DNA of 64,000 nt from Macrosoma leucophasiata (taxonomy: Eukaryota; Arthropoda; Insecta; Lepidoptera; Hedylidae). This document shows positions 19,633-30,840 of the stretch, in pieces. The position numbers were made by a program, and so were the translations under genes. The stretch is from assembly GCA_036365455.1 (NCBI GenBank), contig JAWQUS010000009.1:4060001-4124000 (forward strand), given 5' to 3'. Under the pieces are notes generated by a model. It worked only from the letters and a program-made list of their open reading frames with translations. It ran no database searches and was not told where the DNA came from. Each line of letters starts with the position of its first letter. Positions within the stretch are counted from its first letter, which is position 1.

Positions 19633-19830
19633 CCCCAATTCCTCGAAACACGGCGGTCGGTCAAAAGACTGACTGCCGCTATCGGTAATTAGGACTTAAA
19701 CCCAATTCCACGAAACAACAATTAGTCAAGGACTAATCGTCGTTATCGGTAATTAGGGCTTAAACCCCAATTCCTCGAAACGGGCGGTCGGTCAAGGACT
19801 AACCGTCGTTATCGCAGATTAGGGCGGCGA
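19633..19830. repeat. Three imperfect ~66-bp tandem repeats in the 5' UTR of LINE A1
   Basis: Starts at about 19633, 19700 and 19765. Each has CCCAATTCC(T/A)CGAAAC followed by a GTCAAGGACT- and CGTTATCGGTAATTAGG-like part. A homologous array is in A3 near 42607-42800. Possible internal promoter or RNA-structure element. Confidence 0.7.
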
Positions 19831-19933
19831 TAAGCCGAAACTCGCGAACAATACACTCGCGATAGCGCTCTACCAGAAGGGAGAGCGAGAACAATGGGAG
19901 CGTGCGTTCAGGACGAGCGCACGAACCGGAATG

Positions 19934-19970
19934 CTGAACGCTTCGCGTGGATTCCGGACGATATTTATAT
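19934..19970 (-). promoter_or_regulatory. H3 core promoter displaced by LINE A1
   Basis: Duplicated start sequence 19934-19947 and TATA box 19962-19970 (sense ATATAAATA). It now faces the 5' end of the LINE rather than H3. Confidence 0.7.
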
Positions 19971-20244
19971 TGAAATACGTTCCATAAGCTAATCCCCACT
20001 CCCGTCTCAATCAACCCCTCTCTCACTCTTTCTCGCTCGCTCGCTGGCTCGCTCGCTCGCTCGCTCGCTCGCTCGTCCGTCCGTCTCTCTTTTTATATCA
20101 CCATCCATCAAATCACACAAATTCATATTCCCTTCCTCTGGCCAGTCCGCCCGAAGCGCAATTTAACAAAAAAAAAAAAAAAAAAAAAAAAATAAAAATA
20201 AAATAAAAAAAAAAAAAATTATTCTTTCTTTCACTTATCATTAA

Positions 20245-20314
<70 letters not shown>

Positions 20315-20499
20315 CTGACTGCCTGCCTGCCTCTCGAGCCACTTCTTCATTCCTATATCCTCCTAACTGAGCAGTGACAATTTAATGATCATGAAAACAA
20401 ATACGCAAACAAAACAAACGTTAAAAAATGTATTTATGGTATGTATGTATGTATGTATGTATGTATGTATGTATGTATGTATGTATGTATGTATGTATG

Positions 20500-20530
<31 letters not shown>

Positions 20531-20636
20531 ATGTTTGTTTAATGTGTTTACACAAACGGCAGGCAGGCAGATTTGATTGATTGATTGACGCGTTGTCCCC
20601 ATGGAGAAAACATAAATTTCATACGATTCATATTGT
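19971..20636. repeat. H3-H2B spacer with long microsatellites, unit I
   Basis: No gene. GCTC repeats (about 20031-20075), an A-rich tract (20167-20219), AAGT repeats (20247-20314), ATGT repeats (20440-20501) and CTAT repeats (20502-20531). These arrays are much longer than in units II and III. Confidence 0.8.
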
Positions 20637-20652
20637 GGCCCTGAAAAGGGCC
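20637..20652 (-). terminator. Histone 3' stem-loop, H2B unit I
   Basis: Sense GGCCCTTTTCAGGGCC followed by ACA, 73 nt past the H2B stop. Confidence 0.95.
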
Positions 20653-20725
20653 TTTTGAAAGCGAAGCGAGCGAAATGAACTTCATTCATACACACAACAG
20701 GCGCGCAAGTGTCAGTCTCCTCACT

Positions 20726-21100
20726 TCACTTAGAGCTCGTGTACTTGGTGACCGCCTTCGTGCCCTCGCTCACGGCGTGCTTGGCGAGCTCGCCCGGCAG
20801 TAGGAGCCTAACGGAGGTCTGCACCTCCCTGGAGGTGATCGTCGAACGCTTGTTGTAATGGGCCAGACGGCTCGCCTCGGCTGCGATCCTCTCGAATATA
20901 TCGTTCACGAACGAGTTCATGATCGACATGGCCTTACTGGATATACCGGTGTCGGGATGCACCTGCTTGAGCACCTTGTAGATGTAAATGGCGTAGCTCT
21001 CCTTCCTCTTGTGCTTCTTCTTCTTCTTGTCGGACTTGGAGATATTCTTTTGAGCCTTGCCAGATTTCTTGGCGGCCTTACCACTTGTCTTGGGCGGCAT
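20726..21100 (-). CDS. H2B: Histone H2B, unit I
   Basis: Core histone that pairs with H2A. The 124-residue protein begins [17 protein letters not shown], with a Lys-rich tail ([20 protein letters not shown]) leading into the fold. It ends AVTKYTSSK, the C-terminal site where H2B is ubiquitinated in animals. The promoter is uninterrupted (21210-21245), with a CCAAT motif farther out, giving a 5' UTR of about 114 nt. This copy differs from the other three by a synonymous change near 20864. Proteins of all four copies are the same. Confidence 0.98.
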   Translation of the reverse strand: MPPKTSGKAAKKSGKAQKNISKSDKKKKKHKRKESYAIYIYKVLKQVHPDTGISSKAMSIMNSFVNDIFERIAAEASRLAHYNKRSTITSREVQTSVRLLLPGELAKHAVSEGTKAVTKYTSSK

Positions 21101-21209
21101 TTTAAACGCACGAGCAATGCAACACTGTTATTAATTTAATAATACACACACGGTACGCACGCGGCGGGCGGCGAGAGAGATGTTTACTGTACGAGAATCG
21201 AACAGTAAA

Positions 21210-21305
21210 TGTATCCACATACCCCGAATGCCGAGGTTTTTATTACGCTACGGGTGCGCTACAAGTGGTGTTAGTAGATAGTTGAACAATGGGGATTCGG
21301 ACCAA
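21210..21305 (-). promoter_or_regulatory. H2B promoter, uninterrupted, unit I
   Basis: TATA-like box 21237-21245 (sense TAATAAAAA), start region TGTATCCACATAC at 21210-21222 (23-35 nt downstream) and CCAAT at 21302-21306. The start region is the family B target at both ends of the window. Confidence 0.7.
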
Positions 21306-21310
21306 TCAGA

Positions 21311-21456
21311 GACGAAGACGCACGCAAGCACACCTCCCCCCCTCCCTGCCTCAACGTACAGCAAGACATAATTATTATTACTAATAAAAAAAATAAAAAA
21401 AAAAAAAAAAACATGTATTTTATATACGTATCTTCTAAGAAATTATGTCAGCCAAA

Positions 21457-21487
<31 letters not shown>

Positions 21488-21775
21488 TACCTAACACCGA
21501 ACGGTGCGGCGGGCGAGCGGAGCTCGCCCGCCGCACCCTTCGACCTAACCTGGCTAAGTCGGGGGCGCCCACGGTGCCAGTCTTGACTGCCCAAGGAGAG
21601 ATTCGATTCATTATTCTACTCCCCCTAATATTACTACCTGCGCTGCTGCTGTTCTACATACCATCTGGTTTATTTAAAATGTTCAATAATATTACACTGT
21701 AATTGTTGTTGTAATTGACGGCTGCCGTTCGGAGAAACGTCTTCATTAATTAATTACTAACATGAAACATATTGT
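21311..21775. other. H2B-H2A spacer, between units I and II
   Basis: No gene. A-rich tracts at 21386-21410 and 21454-21488, a perfect GC hairpin (21503-21518 with 21522-21537), then the conserved segment to 21715. Confidence 0.65.
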
Positions 21776-21791
21776 GGCCCTGAAAAGGGCC
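21776..21791 (-). terminator. Histone 3' stem-loop, H2A unit II
   Basis: Sense GGCCCTTTTCAGGGCC, 112 nt past the stop. Confidence 0.95.
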
Positions 21792-21903
21792 TTTTAACTA
21801 AGTAGGTATGTATAATTATGTTGCATTTTAAATATGTACGTATACATACACATACATCATAAAATATACCATACCCTACGTACGTACGCTTAATAATTTA
21901 ATT

Positions 21904-22287
<384 letters not shown>

Positions 22288-22372
22288 TTAATTAATGAAT
22301 AAACTCACAATTACACAAGATAGCGTAACGCGCGCGCCAGCCAGCGATTCAACGAACGATCGGCAGGGAATA

Positions 22373-22407
22373 GATTTTTGGATTTAGCGTGCTCACGGTA
22401 TTTATAT
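22373..22407 (-). promoter_or_regulatory. H2A core promoter, uninterrupted, unit II
   Basis: TATA box 22399-22407 and start sequence GATTTTTGGATTT about 22 nt downstream. Confidence 0.75.
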
Positions 22408-22779
22408 GGAATGAAAGCTGAGAGAGGAGGCAGAGTAGTAGTGGGGAACGATGACCGAACGTGAAACGACACGACGCGATACGAGAGAGAAGGTGTGAAC
22501 GAGACGGATGTAGGTAGGTGTATGTATTTTGTTGAGACTTGTTTTGACTTGACTTGACTTGACTCGACTCGATAGAGACTCGATAGAATAGAATAGAACA
22601 GAACAAGAGTATGTAATAGTATGTATTTGTTTTATGTTTGATGTGTGTACATGATATTATGTTTATGACGTCATGTAGTCGGGCAGTCGGGCGGGCCGTA
22701 GCGTGTATTTTTAAAGGTGTACGCCGTAGTGGAGCAAGCAAGCAAGCAAGCAAGCAGTTAACAAACATACATACATACA

Positions 22780-22813
<34 letters not shown>

Positions 22814-23214
22814 ATGAGACCATTATATGATTATAACACCGATATATTTAGGTAGGTAGGTAGGTAGGTAGGTAGGTAGGTAAACAAACTCGCTTATTTG
22901 TTGACTAAGAGGAATGCAGTATCAGACAGACAGACAGACAGACAGAGCAATACTATATGTTATGTTATGTATGTATGTATGTATGTATGTAATCTTATAA
23001 AACCCCGTTAACCACCCAATCCATGACATGTTCATCATGAACTCTTACTCTACGCTCATAGGTAGGTAGGTAGGCAGGTAGGCAGGTATATATAAATGAT
23101 GTGATGAGTTTATTATTATCATCACGTTAAGTTTATATTGACGTAAGCGCTCGCAGAAACTGAACATTGTAGGTAAGTACTTAATAGATACCTACATTTC
23201 GCGATGGATATGTT
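22408..23214. repeat. H2A-H1 spacer with tetranucleotide repeats, unit II
   Basis: No gene. Same order of GCAA, CATA, TTAC, AGGT, CAGA, ATGT and GGTA arrays as in unit I, with essentially the same lengths. Confidence 0.8.
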
Positions 23215-23230
23215 AGCCCTGAAAAGGGCT
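23215..23230 (-). terminator. Histone 3' stem-loop, H1 unit II
   Basis: Sense AGCCCTTTTCAGGGCT, the H1-specific variant. Confidence 0.92.
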
Positions 23231-23301
23231 TTTTAAACAGTGCGCGCGCGCGCGCCCGAGGCGGCGGCGACGACAGCACCACCAGAAGCAGTAGCTTAAG
23301 C

Positions 23302-23351
<50 letters not shown>

Positions 23352-23357
23352 AGCTAA

Positions 23358-24065
23358 TTACTTCTTGGCGGCGCCCGCCTTTTTAGCGGCGGGCTTGGAT
23401 TTGGGCGCTGCCGCAGCCTTCTTCGGTTTGGGAGCTTTCGGTTTCTTGGTAGGAGGTTTGGCGGTTTTCTTGGCCTTCGGAGCTGCGCTCTTGGACTTGG
23501 CGGGCGTGGCGGCCTTCTTGGCGGCTGCCGGCTTCTTCTTAGCGGCGGCTGGCTTCTTCTTTGCGGCGGCCGCCTTCTTGTCCTTAGTTGCGGCGGAAGA
23601 CTTCGCTTTCGATGGCGAAGCGGATGATGAAGAGGCGGCTGCGGATTTCTTGCCACCCTTGGTTGCTGCGCCGCCCTTAGCACCTTTACCACCGGTCGGT
23701 TTCTTCGAGGCGGCGGCGGCGGCGGACTTAGACTCCAGCTTGAACGAACCGGACGCGCCCTTGCCCTTCGTCTGTATCAAAGCGCCGGATTCCACAGCAC
23801 TCTTTAGATATTTTCTTATGAAAGGTGCCAGTTTCTCAGCGTCGACATCGTACTGTGCGGCTATATATTTCTTGATGGCTTGGAGCGATGATCCGCTGCG
23901 CTCTTTCAGCTCCTTGATGGCACTGTTCACCATTTCACTGGTCTTCGGGTGAGTCGGTTTCGCCTTCGGTTTTTTCGCACCACCGGCCCCCGACGCGGAA
24001 GATTTCGGCTTCTTCGCGGGGGTCGCCGGCGCTGGAATATCGTTAGCTACGGCGGTATCGGCCAT
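23358..24065 (-). CDS. H1: Linker histone H1, unit II
   Basis: Same 235-residue protein as in unit I. Its 5' side is cut by a hAT transposon instead of a LINE: the 8-bp duplication ends 152 nt upstream of the ATG at 24225, and the matching distal copy with the TATA-like box is at 30808-30840. Expression from the native promoter would have to cross 6.6 kb of transposon. Confidence 0.97.
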   Translation of the reverse strand: MADTAVANDIPAPATPAKKPKSSASGAGGAKKPKAKPTHPKTSEMVNSAIKELKERSGSSLQAIKKYIAAQYDVDAEKLAPFIRKYLKSAVESGALIQTKGKGASGSFKLESKSAAAAASKKPTGGKGAKGGAATKGGKKSAAASSSSASPSKAKSSAATKDKKAAAAKKKPAAAKKKPAAAKKAATPAKSKSAAPKAKKTAKPPTKKPKAPKPKKAAAAPKSKPAAKKAGAAKK

Positions 24066-24657
24066 TGTTATTCTAGATGTAATTATAAGGCAAAAAAATT
24101 AATTAATTACACACTGACACACGCGCACGCAACACACAAGCACTAACGCGAACGAGCCAAGTATAAATTGTTGAATATTTAAAAGTAACAAGACGATATT
24201 TTTTTAGTTAGTTCTAAAAACAAACTAGACCTGAGTCGATCGCGAGCGATAGAATCACTTTGATTGAATCACGATCCAAACACAAGTGATCGGGTCGTGA
24301 CGTACAAAAAAAGTCGATCATTTGGATCCTTTGGGTCATTGGGTAGTTTGGGTACTTTGTTTCTCGTGAATTCTATTGTATACTACATAAAGTACACTTT
24401 TGTTTATAGTTTTATTGATCGTATTCCCCTGCACCATGTCATCTAATTGTAAAATGTATGATGCGCTACCAAAATTTTGTTTCATTCTGTTGTGTATGGC
24501 ACCGCGTATGACAAAACGAGACAAAGCTGATAGCGTTGCAGTTTATGGTGACAAAGAAAGGTCATGGTACAGGCGTTGATCATATTTTATTTCTTTCTTT
24601 CATATGGTCCCACTTACGTGTGTCACTTTCCAACGGAGAAGGATACTAAAACGAATT

Positions 24658-24710
24658 GTAATGTTCTGTTTCACTTTAATCGACCGTATTAGAGTGAAAC
24701 AGAACATTAC
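24658..24710. repeat. 23-bp inverted repeat (hairpin) in the 5' region of the hAT
   Basis: Arms 24658-24680 and 24688-24710 match at 22 of 23 positions around a 7-nt loop. May be a nested small palindrome or a transposase-binding region. Confidence 0.75.
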
Positions 24711-25740
24711 TACGTTGTCCAATGGCGATCGCGAACCAATGGCAGCCAACGCAGCGCGATGTTATAAATTTGCGACGAACGAATTCAAATTATATGATAT
24801 GCGGTACCTGTAGAGATGGGTATAAAAATAATATCGATATTTCTCAATAATAGTTACACGATATATTCATCGGAAAATATCATAATATTGTAACTAAAAC
24901 ATCAGTAATAGTTTTAAACTGTCTAATTATTATATTCCTGTTAATTTGAATTGTTGAACTGTTGATGATATGAAGAATGTTGTGACGAAGAGTTTTTTTG
25001 TATTGGTATATTTTTACGATTGTTCGATTAAATGGAATTTATGGCATTGAAATAATACAAAAATATTTTAATTTCTTTACGCCACTCTTATTGGCACTTT
25101 GACGGTATTGAAATAGGCTCTCGTTGCCCATACAATAACGTCATTCTCAGGTGTAGAAAGAGACATATAACGAGAAATAAGTAGTCGTTGCAAGTTGCAA
25201 TTAAAAAATAATATGTAGAACGAAATCGAATTGCTAGTCGATTTATGTATGCCGTCATTATAAAGATTATGACATCTGAATCTGACTTTATAGTACCTAT
25301 ATTTTATCATAGTTTACCTAGGGTGGAAACTTCTACACGAATCCCTTGAATATAACTAATCTGACAACGTATACTAATTTAATAACAGCAGTTACACCCC
25401 TACTATCTGAATTATTTTTGAAATTCGAGACTTAAAAATGTTCCGTTAAAAGTAAATTAATTTCAATAAGTACATAAGTTCAATTTCAATATAAGTAATT
25501 ACGTATTTGTGTTTGGTGGCGTTATAGTAATTGTGTAAACAAGTGTAAAATAACATAAAAATAAGAAAGTTTAAAGTTTTTTTTATTATTTTTTTATCAA
25601 AGCTATCAAAGCATGAACAATGATTTAATTTTACTAATTTATATCATGGTTTGATGTGAACATTTTGGAGTCGCATGGTTGTTTGGTGCATGATAATACA
25701 TATTACATAAATTTTATTATAACGGACGCTTAATTTAAAT

Positions 25741-27606
25741 ATGTCAAATCTAACCAAAAAAAGGAGCCCCATTTGGAAGCATTTTGCAGTAATTAATGGT
25801 GACAAGGCAAAATGCGAATATTGCCTAAAAGTCATAAGCTATAGTGGGGGAGGGTCAGGTAATTTATCAAGGCACATGAAGAAAGTTCATGCCACAATCT
25901 CCATTGATCCAAATGTTGTACCCATAAACATACCAGTTCAATTAAATCCAGTGGAATTATCAACAGATATCGTAAATTTAAACCAATCATCAACATTGCA
26001 ACAGTCAGCAGTGCAGGTTACTGTTCTCAACACACAATCAAAGATTGATAGTTATGCTAGATCTATGAGACCGTTGCCAGTTCAAAAATTGAAACAACTA
26101 GATGAGCAAGTTGTTAAGTTTATTGTTAAGGGTTATCACCCATTTAGCATTGTAGAGGAAGACGAATTTAAAAAAATGATTCGCATGATGTTACCGACAT
26201 ATGTCTTGCCCACGCGAAAAACAGTGTCAAATAGTTTGATTCCGAAGATGTACCAATTTACAAAGGAGAAAATTTTAAAATTATGTTCTGAGGCTGAGGC
26301 TGTATGTCTCACAACAGATGGTTGGACATCCATTAACAACACTAGCTATATCGCGGTAACAGCTCATTATATATCAAATGAAAGTGAGCTGAAGTCTCCA
26401 CTTTTAGGGTGCATCGATTTTAATGAGCGTCACACATCTCAAAATTTAGCGAATTTTTTAAATAATGAAATTTCTAAATGGGGTCTCCAAAATAAAATAG
26501 TTGGTATTGTTACGGATAATGCCGCTAATATTGTTGCTGCTGTGCGTTTGTTAAATTGGCGCCATTTTCCTTGCTTTGCACATACGGTGAACTTGGTTGT
26601 ACAACATAGTTTAAATTCAATTAAAGAACAGGTCGATCAAGTAAAATCCATCGTAGAATATTTTAAACACAGTAGTTCTGCCAACAACCGTCTTCAGGCT
26701 AATCAGACACAGCTGGGATTACCTGTTCTAAAATTAAAACAAAGTGTTATAACGAGATGGAACTCGACGTTCGACATGTTAGATAGAATGATAAAAATAA
26801 AAGACGCAGTCATATACACGCTAGCAAAGGAGCAACCTCGTCTGAATACATTAAAACCAGAGGACTGGTCATTATTAGAAAAGAGTGTTGGAATATTAAA
26901 TATTTTCAACGAAGTCACAAAAGAAATCAGCAGTGAAAAATCTGTGTCGATTTCTAAAGTACTGGTTTTAGTTCGTATAATGAAGACACATGTCGCGCAA
27001 TCTTTAACAGCAGCAGAACAAGCTCATCCTCAATTACTACAATTATTAGAGGGACTGCAAAAGCAACTACATGAGCGATTTCGTGACGTTGAAGGTAATG
27101 TATTGGTGGCCGATGCAGCCTTTTTGGACCCGAGGTTTAAAAAGCATGCCTTTTGCAGTACTGAGAAGTACGAGCAATGTCTGAAAGGGATAAAAGCGAA
27201 ACTGCATTCGATATGCAAGGAAGATAATACTGTTCCTACTGCCCCAGAATCAAGCAACATATCGAACGAACCATCGACATCAAATATGTGGTCTCTGTTT
27301 GATAAAGAAGTCGAAAAAGAAATCATCAAGAATCCAACTGCGGCGACCATAATAGAGTTGGAAAAATATTTGAAAGAACCAATCATTAAACGGACAGATG
27401 ATCCCCTTAAGTGGTGGCACGAACGTCGAGTCATGTACCCACATCTGTACACTCTCGTAAAGCGCAGACTTTGTGTAACAGCAACTTCTGTGCCTTGCGA
27501 AAGAATATTCTCCAAAGCTGGATTAACCATAAGAGACAAGCGGAGTTGTCTGAAGCCGGAAAAGGCCTCACAAATTATATTTATTAGTCACAATTTAGAC
27601 ATTTAA
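25741..27606 (+). CDS. hAT-family transposase with BED zinc finger
   Basis: 621 residues. The N-terminal BED finger has C25, C28, H45 and H50 (CEYC ... HMKKVH) and should bind the transposon ends. The RNase H-like catalytic core has D193 (TTDGWTS) and D259 (VTDNAAN) followed by CFAHTVNLVV. After the insertion domain comes the C-terminal dimerisation region with WWHERR and SVPCERIFSKAG, whose E587 fits the third catalytic residue by position and context. No stop or frameshift, so it may be active. It resembles ZBED-like domesticated proteins, but the flanking inverted repeats show it is a transposon gene. The only clearly protein-coding gene on the plus strand. Confidence 0.93.
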   Translation: MSNLTKKRSPIWKHFAVINGDKAKCEYCLKVISYSGGGSGNLSRHMKKVHATISIDPNVVPINIPVQLNPVELSTDIVNLNQSSTLQQSAVQVTVLNTQSKIDSYARSMRPLPVQKLKQLDEQVVKFIVKGYHPFSIVEEDEFKKMIRMMLPTYVLPTRKTVSNSLIPKMYQFTKEKILKLCSEAEAVCLTTDGWTSINNTSYIAVTAHYISNESELKSPLLGCIDFNERHTSQNLANFLNNEISKWGLQNKIVGIVTDNAANIVAAVRLLNWRHFPCFAHTVNLVVQHSLNSIKEQVDQVKSIVEYFKHSSSANNRLQANQTQLGLPVLKLKQSVITRWNSTFDMLDRMIKIKDAVIYTLAKEQPRLNTLKPEDWSLLEKSVGILNIFNEVTKEISSEKSVSISKVLVLVRIMKTHVAQSLTAAEQAHPQLLQLLEGLQKQLHERFRDVEGNVLVADAAFLDPRFKKHAFCSTEKYEQCLKGIKAKLHSICKEDNTVPTAPESSNISNEPSTSNMWSLFDKEVEKEIIKNPTAATIIELEKYLKEPIIKRTDDPLKWWHERRVMYPHLYTLVKRRLCVTATSVPCERIFSKAGLTIRDKRSCLKPEKASQIIFISHNLDI

Positions 27607-29170
27607 TATATATCGTAATTTTAAGAACAAATTTATATATTTTATTAATTTACAATACCCGTATTTTATTTCTATCCCAATATAATTTTATAATATTATA
27701 AATTTCAAAAAGTTGGTACTTCAATTACAACACACTACCTACATACCTACAAGCAGATAATCTTCTGCTAAGTAGGTATATTAATTAAAAATAATATCTA
27801 CAAAATTCATGTAATTCCATGACTTTCAAAGGACTGCACAGCATTATTTTTTTGTCGTAAGGTGATACGAAGTTCGCCGGGACAACTAGGTAGTAGGTAT
27901 AAACAATAAAATTTATCTAACACTGTGCTACGTAATAGGTAGGCAAGTGTACCTACGTGTATAAATATTGTTAGTGCCTAAAATATAGTAGGCATCATTT
28001 AAGGTGAAACAGGTGGTGTTTGTGCCAAATCACGTGGTGTTTGTCCAAAAGCAGGTAGTGTTATGCCAAAACAGGTGCCTAATTGGAATTAGGTTGTTTA
28101 CATTTTGAATCACACCTGCTAGCTATTGTAAAAATAACGACTCGAATGTTGTTTACGAAGTCGAGTAATTGGGGGTAGAAATGAGTTTGTCAATGGTATA
28201 AATTGGCTTGTCAATGGTAATAGGGAATCAGTTGAATTGTGGTCGTCACGGTGAAATAGAACAAAAAAAGAAGAAGAAAAAACATTTATTGGCGCAGCCG
28301 ATCAAGTACTGCATAGAAAAACAATAGAAAAAAAAATTAAACATTTAAAATACAAGTAGGTTGGTACGACAAAAAAAAACAACATTTATGAAAGCATTGA
28401 CATTATGACACAAAAAAAAGAAAGAACACTGTTAATATAAAAAAAAAATAGATACCTTGTAACAGTAGAAAAAAAAACAAGAACAAGGCTGCACCAAATA
28501 GTTCCTAGTGCAGCATAATGTCAAGCCGGAGCCTGACGCTGGTTTTCAACTGGAAACTACTCGGTGGGACACTGATATCAGTCCTAAAAGTCTATATCAA
28601 TATAATAAATACTTACTAGGAATAAACCGATATATAAGTGCAAATAAATATTATATAAGTAGATAAAACAGGTTAAACTAACCAAAAACAAAAAAATATA
28701 TACGTACTTGAATACCAACAAATTACATAAAATATTACATAATATAAAATAAAACGTACAAAAATGTTTAAATATATAGGTATATAAATATACTTATACG
28801 AGCGCATACGAGTGCGCCGAGACATCTATCTCCATCTCTGTTTGGTAGGTACCTATATCTGTTCACCACACGACCTCCCCCGACTTCATCCGAGCGCTGC
28901 CGACGGCGACGCTCAGCCGCCGATTCCCAATCGAACTTTTCCGAACGAAAGGTGGGAACCAATTATTAATTATTAGGTCGCGTGGTGAGCTGTGCTGTGG
29001 TCAGCCGATGCGCAAACGTAAAAGAATAAAAAAAAAAGAGAAAGTACCCAAGCGAGCAAAACTATCTCCATTGCCAACAAATCACCCGATACCAACACGA
29101 AACAATTAATGGAAGCAATAAATGAAGTGCTGCTAGTGCTAGTTCAGTTTTAACAATATATACGTCCTCC
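27607..29170. other. Noncoding 3' region of the hAT
   Basis: No gene. AT-rich. Short degenerate tandem units containing CAGGTGGTGTTTGTGCC-like sequence at about 28012-28075. A-rich patches at 28264-28480. Confidence 0.5.
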
Positions 29171-29699
29171 TACCTCCTTTACTGTAGAAGCCACACGTCT
29201 ATGGAATTCCTTACCCTTAAATATTCGACAAGCTCAAACTCTTGAGACGTTTAAAAATCACCTAAAAAGTTTTTACTACACAAAAAATTAGAAGTTGTTG
29301 TCAAGTCTTGTAGATATGCACTCATATATAATGCTTTATTTATTTGGAATTATTATTATTTTATGTATTATTGTATTTATTATTATGTTAATGTATATAT
29401 TATTAAGTACCTGTATTTATTTAATTATAGTAGATATTTTATGATATATGGTATTGATATTGTTATGTGTCTATTTATGTGTAAATCTTTATTATTATTA
29501 TTATTATGTATTTACTGTTCTATATTTTGATCTGTACACCCCTTACCTACTCTTTTACATCTTTTCCTCTACCCAAAGGTTGTCTGGTAGAGATCGCTCA
29601 TCTAGCGATAAGGCCGCCTCTTGTATACTTTGTAACTCTATTGTGTATTGCTTTGTATTCTTTACTGCTGTACAATAAAGTGTATTGTTGTTGTTGTTA
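29171..29699 (+). mobile_element. 5'-truncated CR1-type LINE inside the hAT
   Basis: The last about 36 codons of a reverse transcriptase reading frame remain, ending at the TAG of 29289-29291: LWNSLPLNIRQAQTLETFKN followed by HLKSFYYTKN, the usual C-terminus of CR1/L2-like ORF2. The 3' UTR follows, with GGTTGTCTGGTAGAGATCGC, GCGATAAGGCCGCC and GTACAATAAAGTGTATTG, then TTG repeats to 29699. Nested in the hAT, and the same lineage as the spacer fossils. The 5' limit is uncertain. Confidence 0.75.
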
Positions 29700-29997
29700 C
29701 GTCCGCGCCGGTTGGATCTATGTACCTATCTATGTATCTCTATACCTAGCTTTACTATCTTATACAGTTATGTCATCTGCATCTTATCAGATTTAAAAAT
29801 GCAGGTAGGTATATCCGATCTTTGCCTCATACATACTATGAAACGATTGCATACCAGTCATTGAAATAAAGCAGCCATAGTTATCAGTCTCTTCTTCGAA
29901 AACAAAAGTAGGTAAATTGTAACTTAGGTAACTATTTGATGCAGTACGTGGCGTACGCGCCCCTTTTAAACAATCGGACATCCAAGGCGATATTTAT

Positions 29998-30209
29998 AGA
30001 ATAGCGCCATCTAACATAACAGATTGATTTTAATAAGGTTGTTTGAAAGACTAGAATGATAGTTGATGAAATACTTCACACCAAAATCCATTAGATGTCG
30101 TTTAGAATAGCGCCATCTAACATAAAAGATTGATTTTAATAAGGTTGTTTGAAAGACTAGAAGATAGTTGATGAAATACTTCACATAAAAATTCATTAGA
30201 TGCCGTTTC
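29998..30209. repeat. Tandem duplication of 106 bp near the 3' end of the hAT
   Basis: Units 29998-30103 and 30104-30209, each starting AGAATAGCGCCATCTAACAT, with a handful of differences. Confidence 0.85.
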
Positions 30210-30807
30210 AATATTTATTAGATAAGTATCTATATACATTTCTAAATAAAATTCGTGAACGGCTGGATCAATTTGGCTAATATTGGTTTTGAATTATTTT
30301 TGAAAGTCCAGGGAAGGTTTAAAAGGTAAAAAAATATGGACAATTTTATTTTCTCATACAAATACCTAGTCCGATTCAAATATTTATTTTTGATAAAAAA
30401 AAATATATTAATATGTACATAAATTTTTTTTATTACAGTTCGGTAGCTTTTAAAGTTTTCTTTATTCCTTTAAATCTAAGATGCAATAGCGGCAGTCCCC
30501 GTGTATCGCATGTTTTTTCCTTCATGTGAATCCTATTTACCTAAGAAGCTTAAGAATGAAATTATAGTGATAATTAATAGAATTGTATTAAATTGAAAAA
30601 TAGACAGCGACATAATGTGTGGTTCGCGGTCTCGAGTCTCGCATCCTAATCAGATGGGTCACGAATCACGAGAATCATGAGCCACAGTATATGAAATCGA
30701 GTCGCGACCCAAATGACCCAAACGATCGAGTCATTTAGACTCGATCATCTTGTCAATGGGTCGCGATCGACCCAAATCTCGACGAAGGAGTGATCGACTC
30801 AGGTCTA

Positions 30808-30840
30808 AAACAAACGCCAGTTAGCGCCACTGGTTAATAA
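30808..30840 (-). promoter_or_regulatory. H1 start-site duplication and TATA-like box, displaced by the hAT
   Basis: Target copy 30808-30815; TATA-like TTATTAA (sense) at 30834-30840, 25-32 nt upstream. Confidence 0.45.

Larger units (their letters stand above)
13908..19933 (-). mobile_element. Family A LINE, copy A1: full length, at the H3 start of unit I
   Basis: Two-ORF Jockey-like LINE of 6,026 bp with target duplication CTGAACGCTTCGCG at 13894-13907 and 19934-19947. The sense 3' end is a 56-nt poly(A), seen as a T run at 13908-13963. Both ORFs are intact. The 5' UTR holds three imperfect ~66-bp tandem repeats. The uninterrupted target is at 59041-59054. Confidence 0.93.
24226..30807 (+). 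mobile_element. hAT DNA transposon at the H1 start of unit II
   Basis: 6,582 bp bounded by 16-bp perfect terminal inverted repeats (TAGACCTGAGTCGATC at 24226-24241 and its complement at 30792-30807). An 8-bp target duplication AAACAAAC (24218-24225 and 30808-30815) is the hAT signature. Subterminal repeats with TTTGGGTCAT-like motifs lie near 24320-24350 and, inverted, near 30705-30730. It encodes one intact transposase. It is AT-rich and much longer than a minimal hAT because of about 3 kb of noncoding 3' sequence that includes a CR1 fragment. Confidence 0.92.

Noticed and set aside
28285..28310. TTGGCGCAGCCGATC-like sequence resembling an LTR-retrotransposon primer-binding site
   Set aside because: No LTR pair, gag or pol nearby; too short to support an element.
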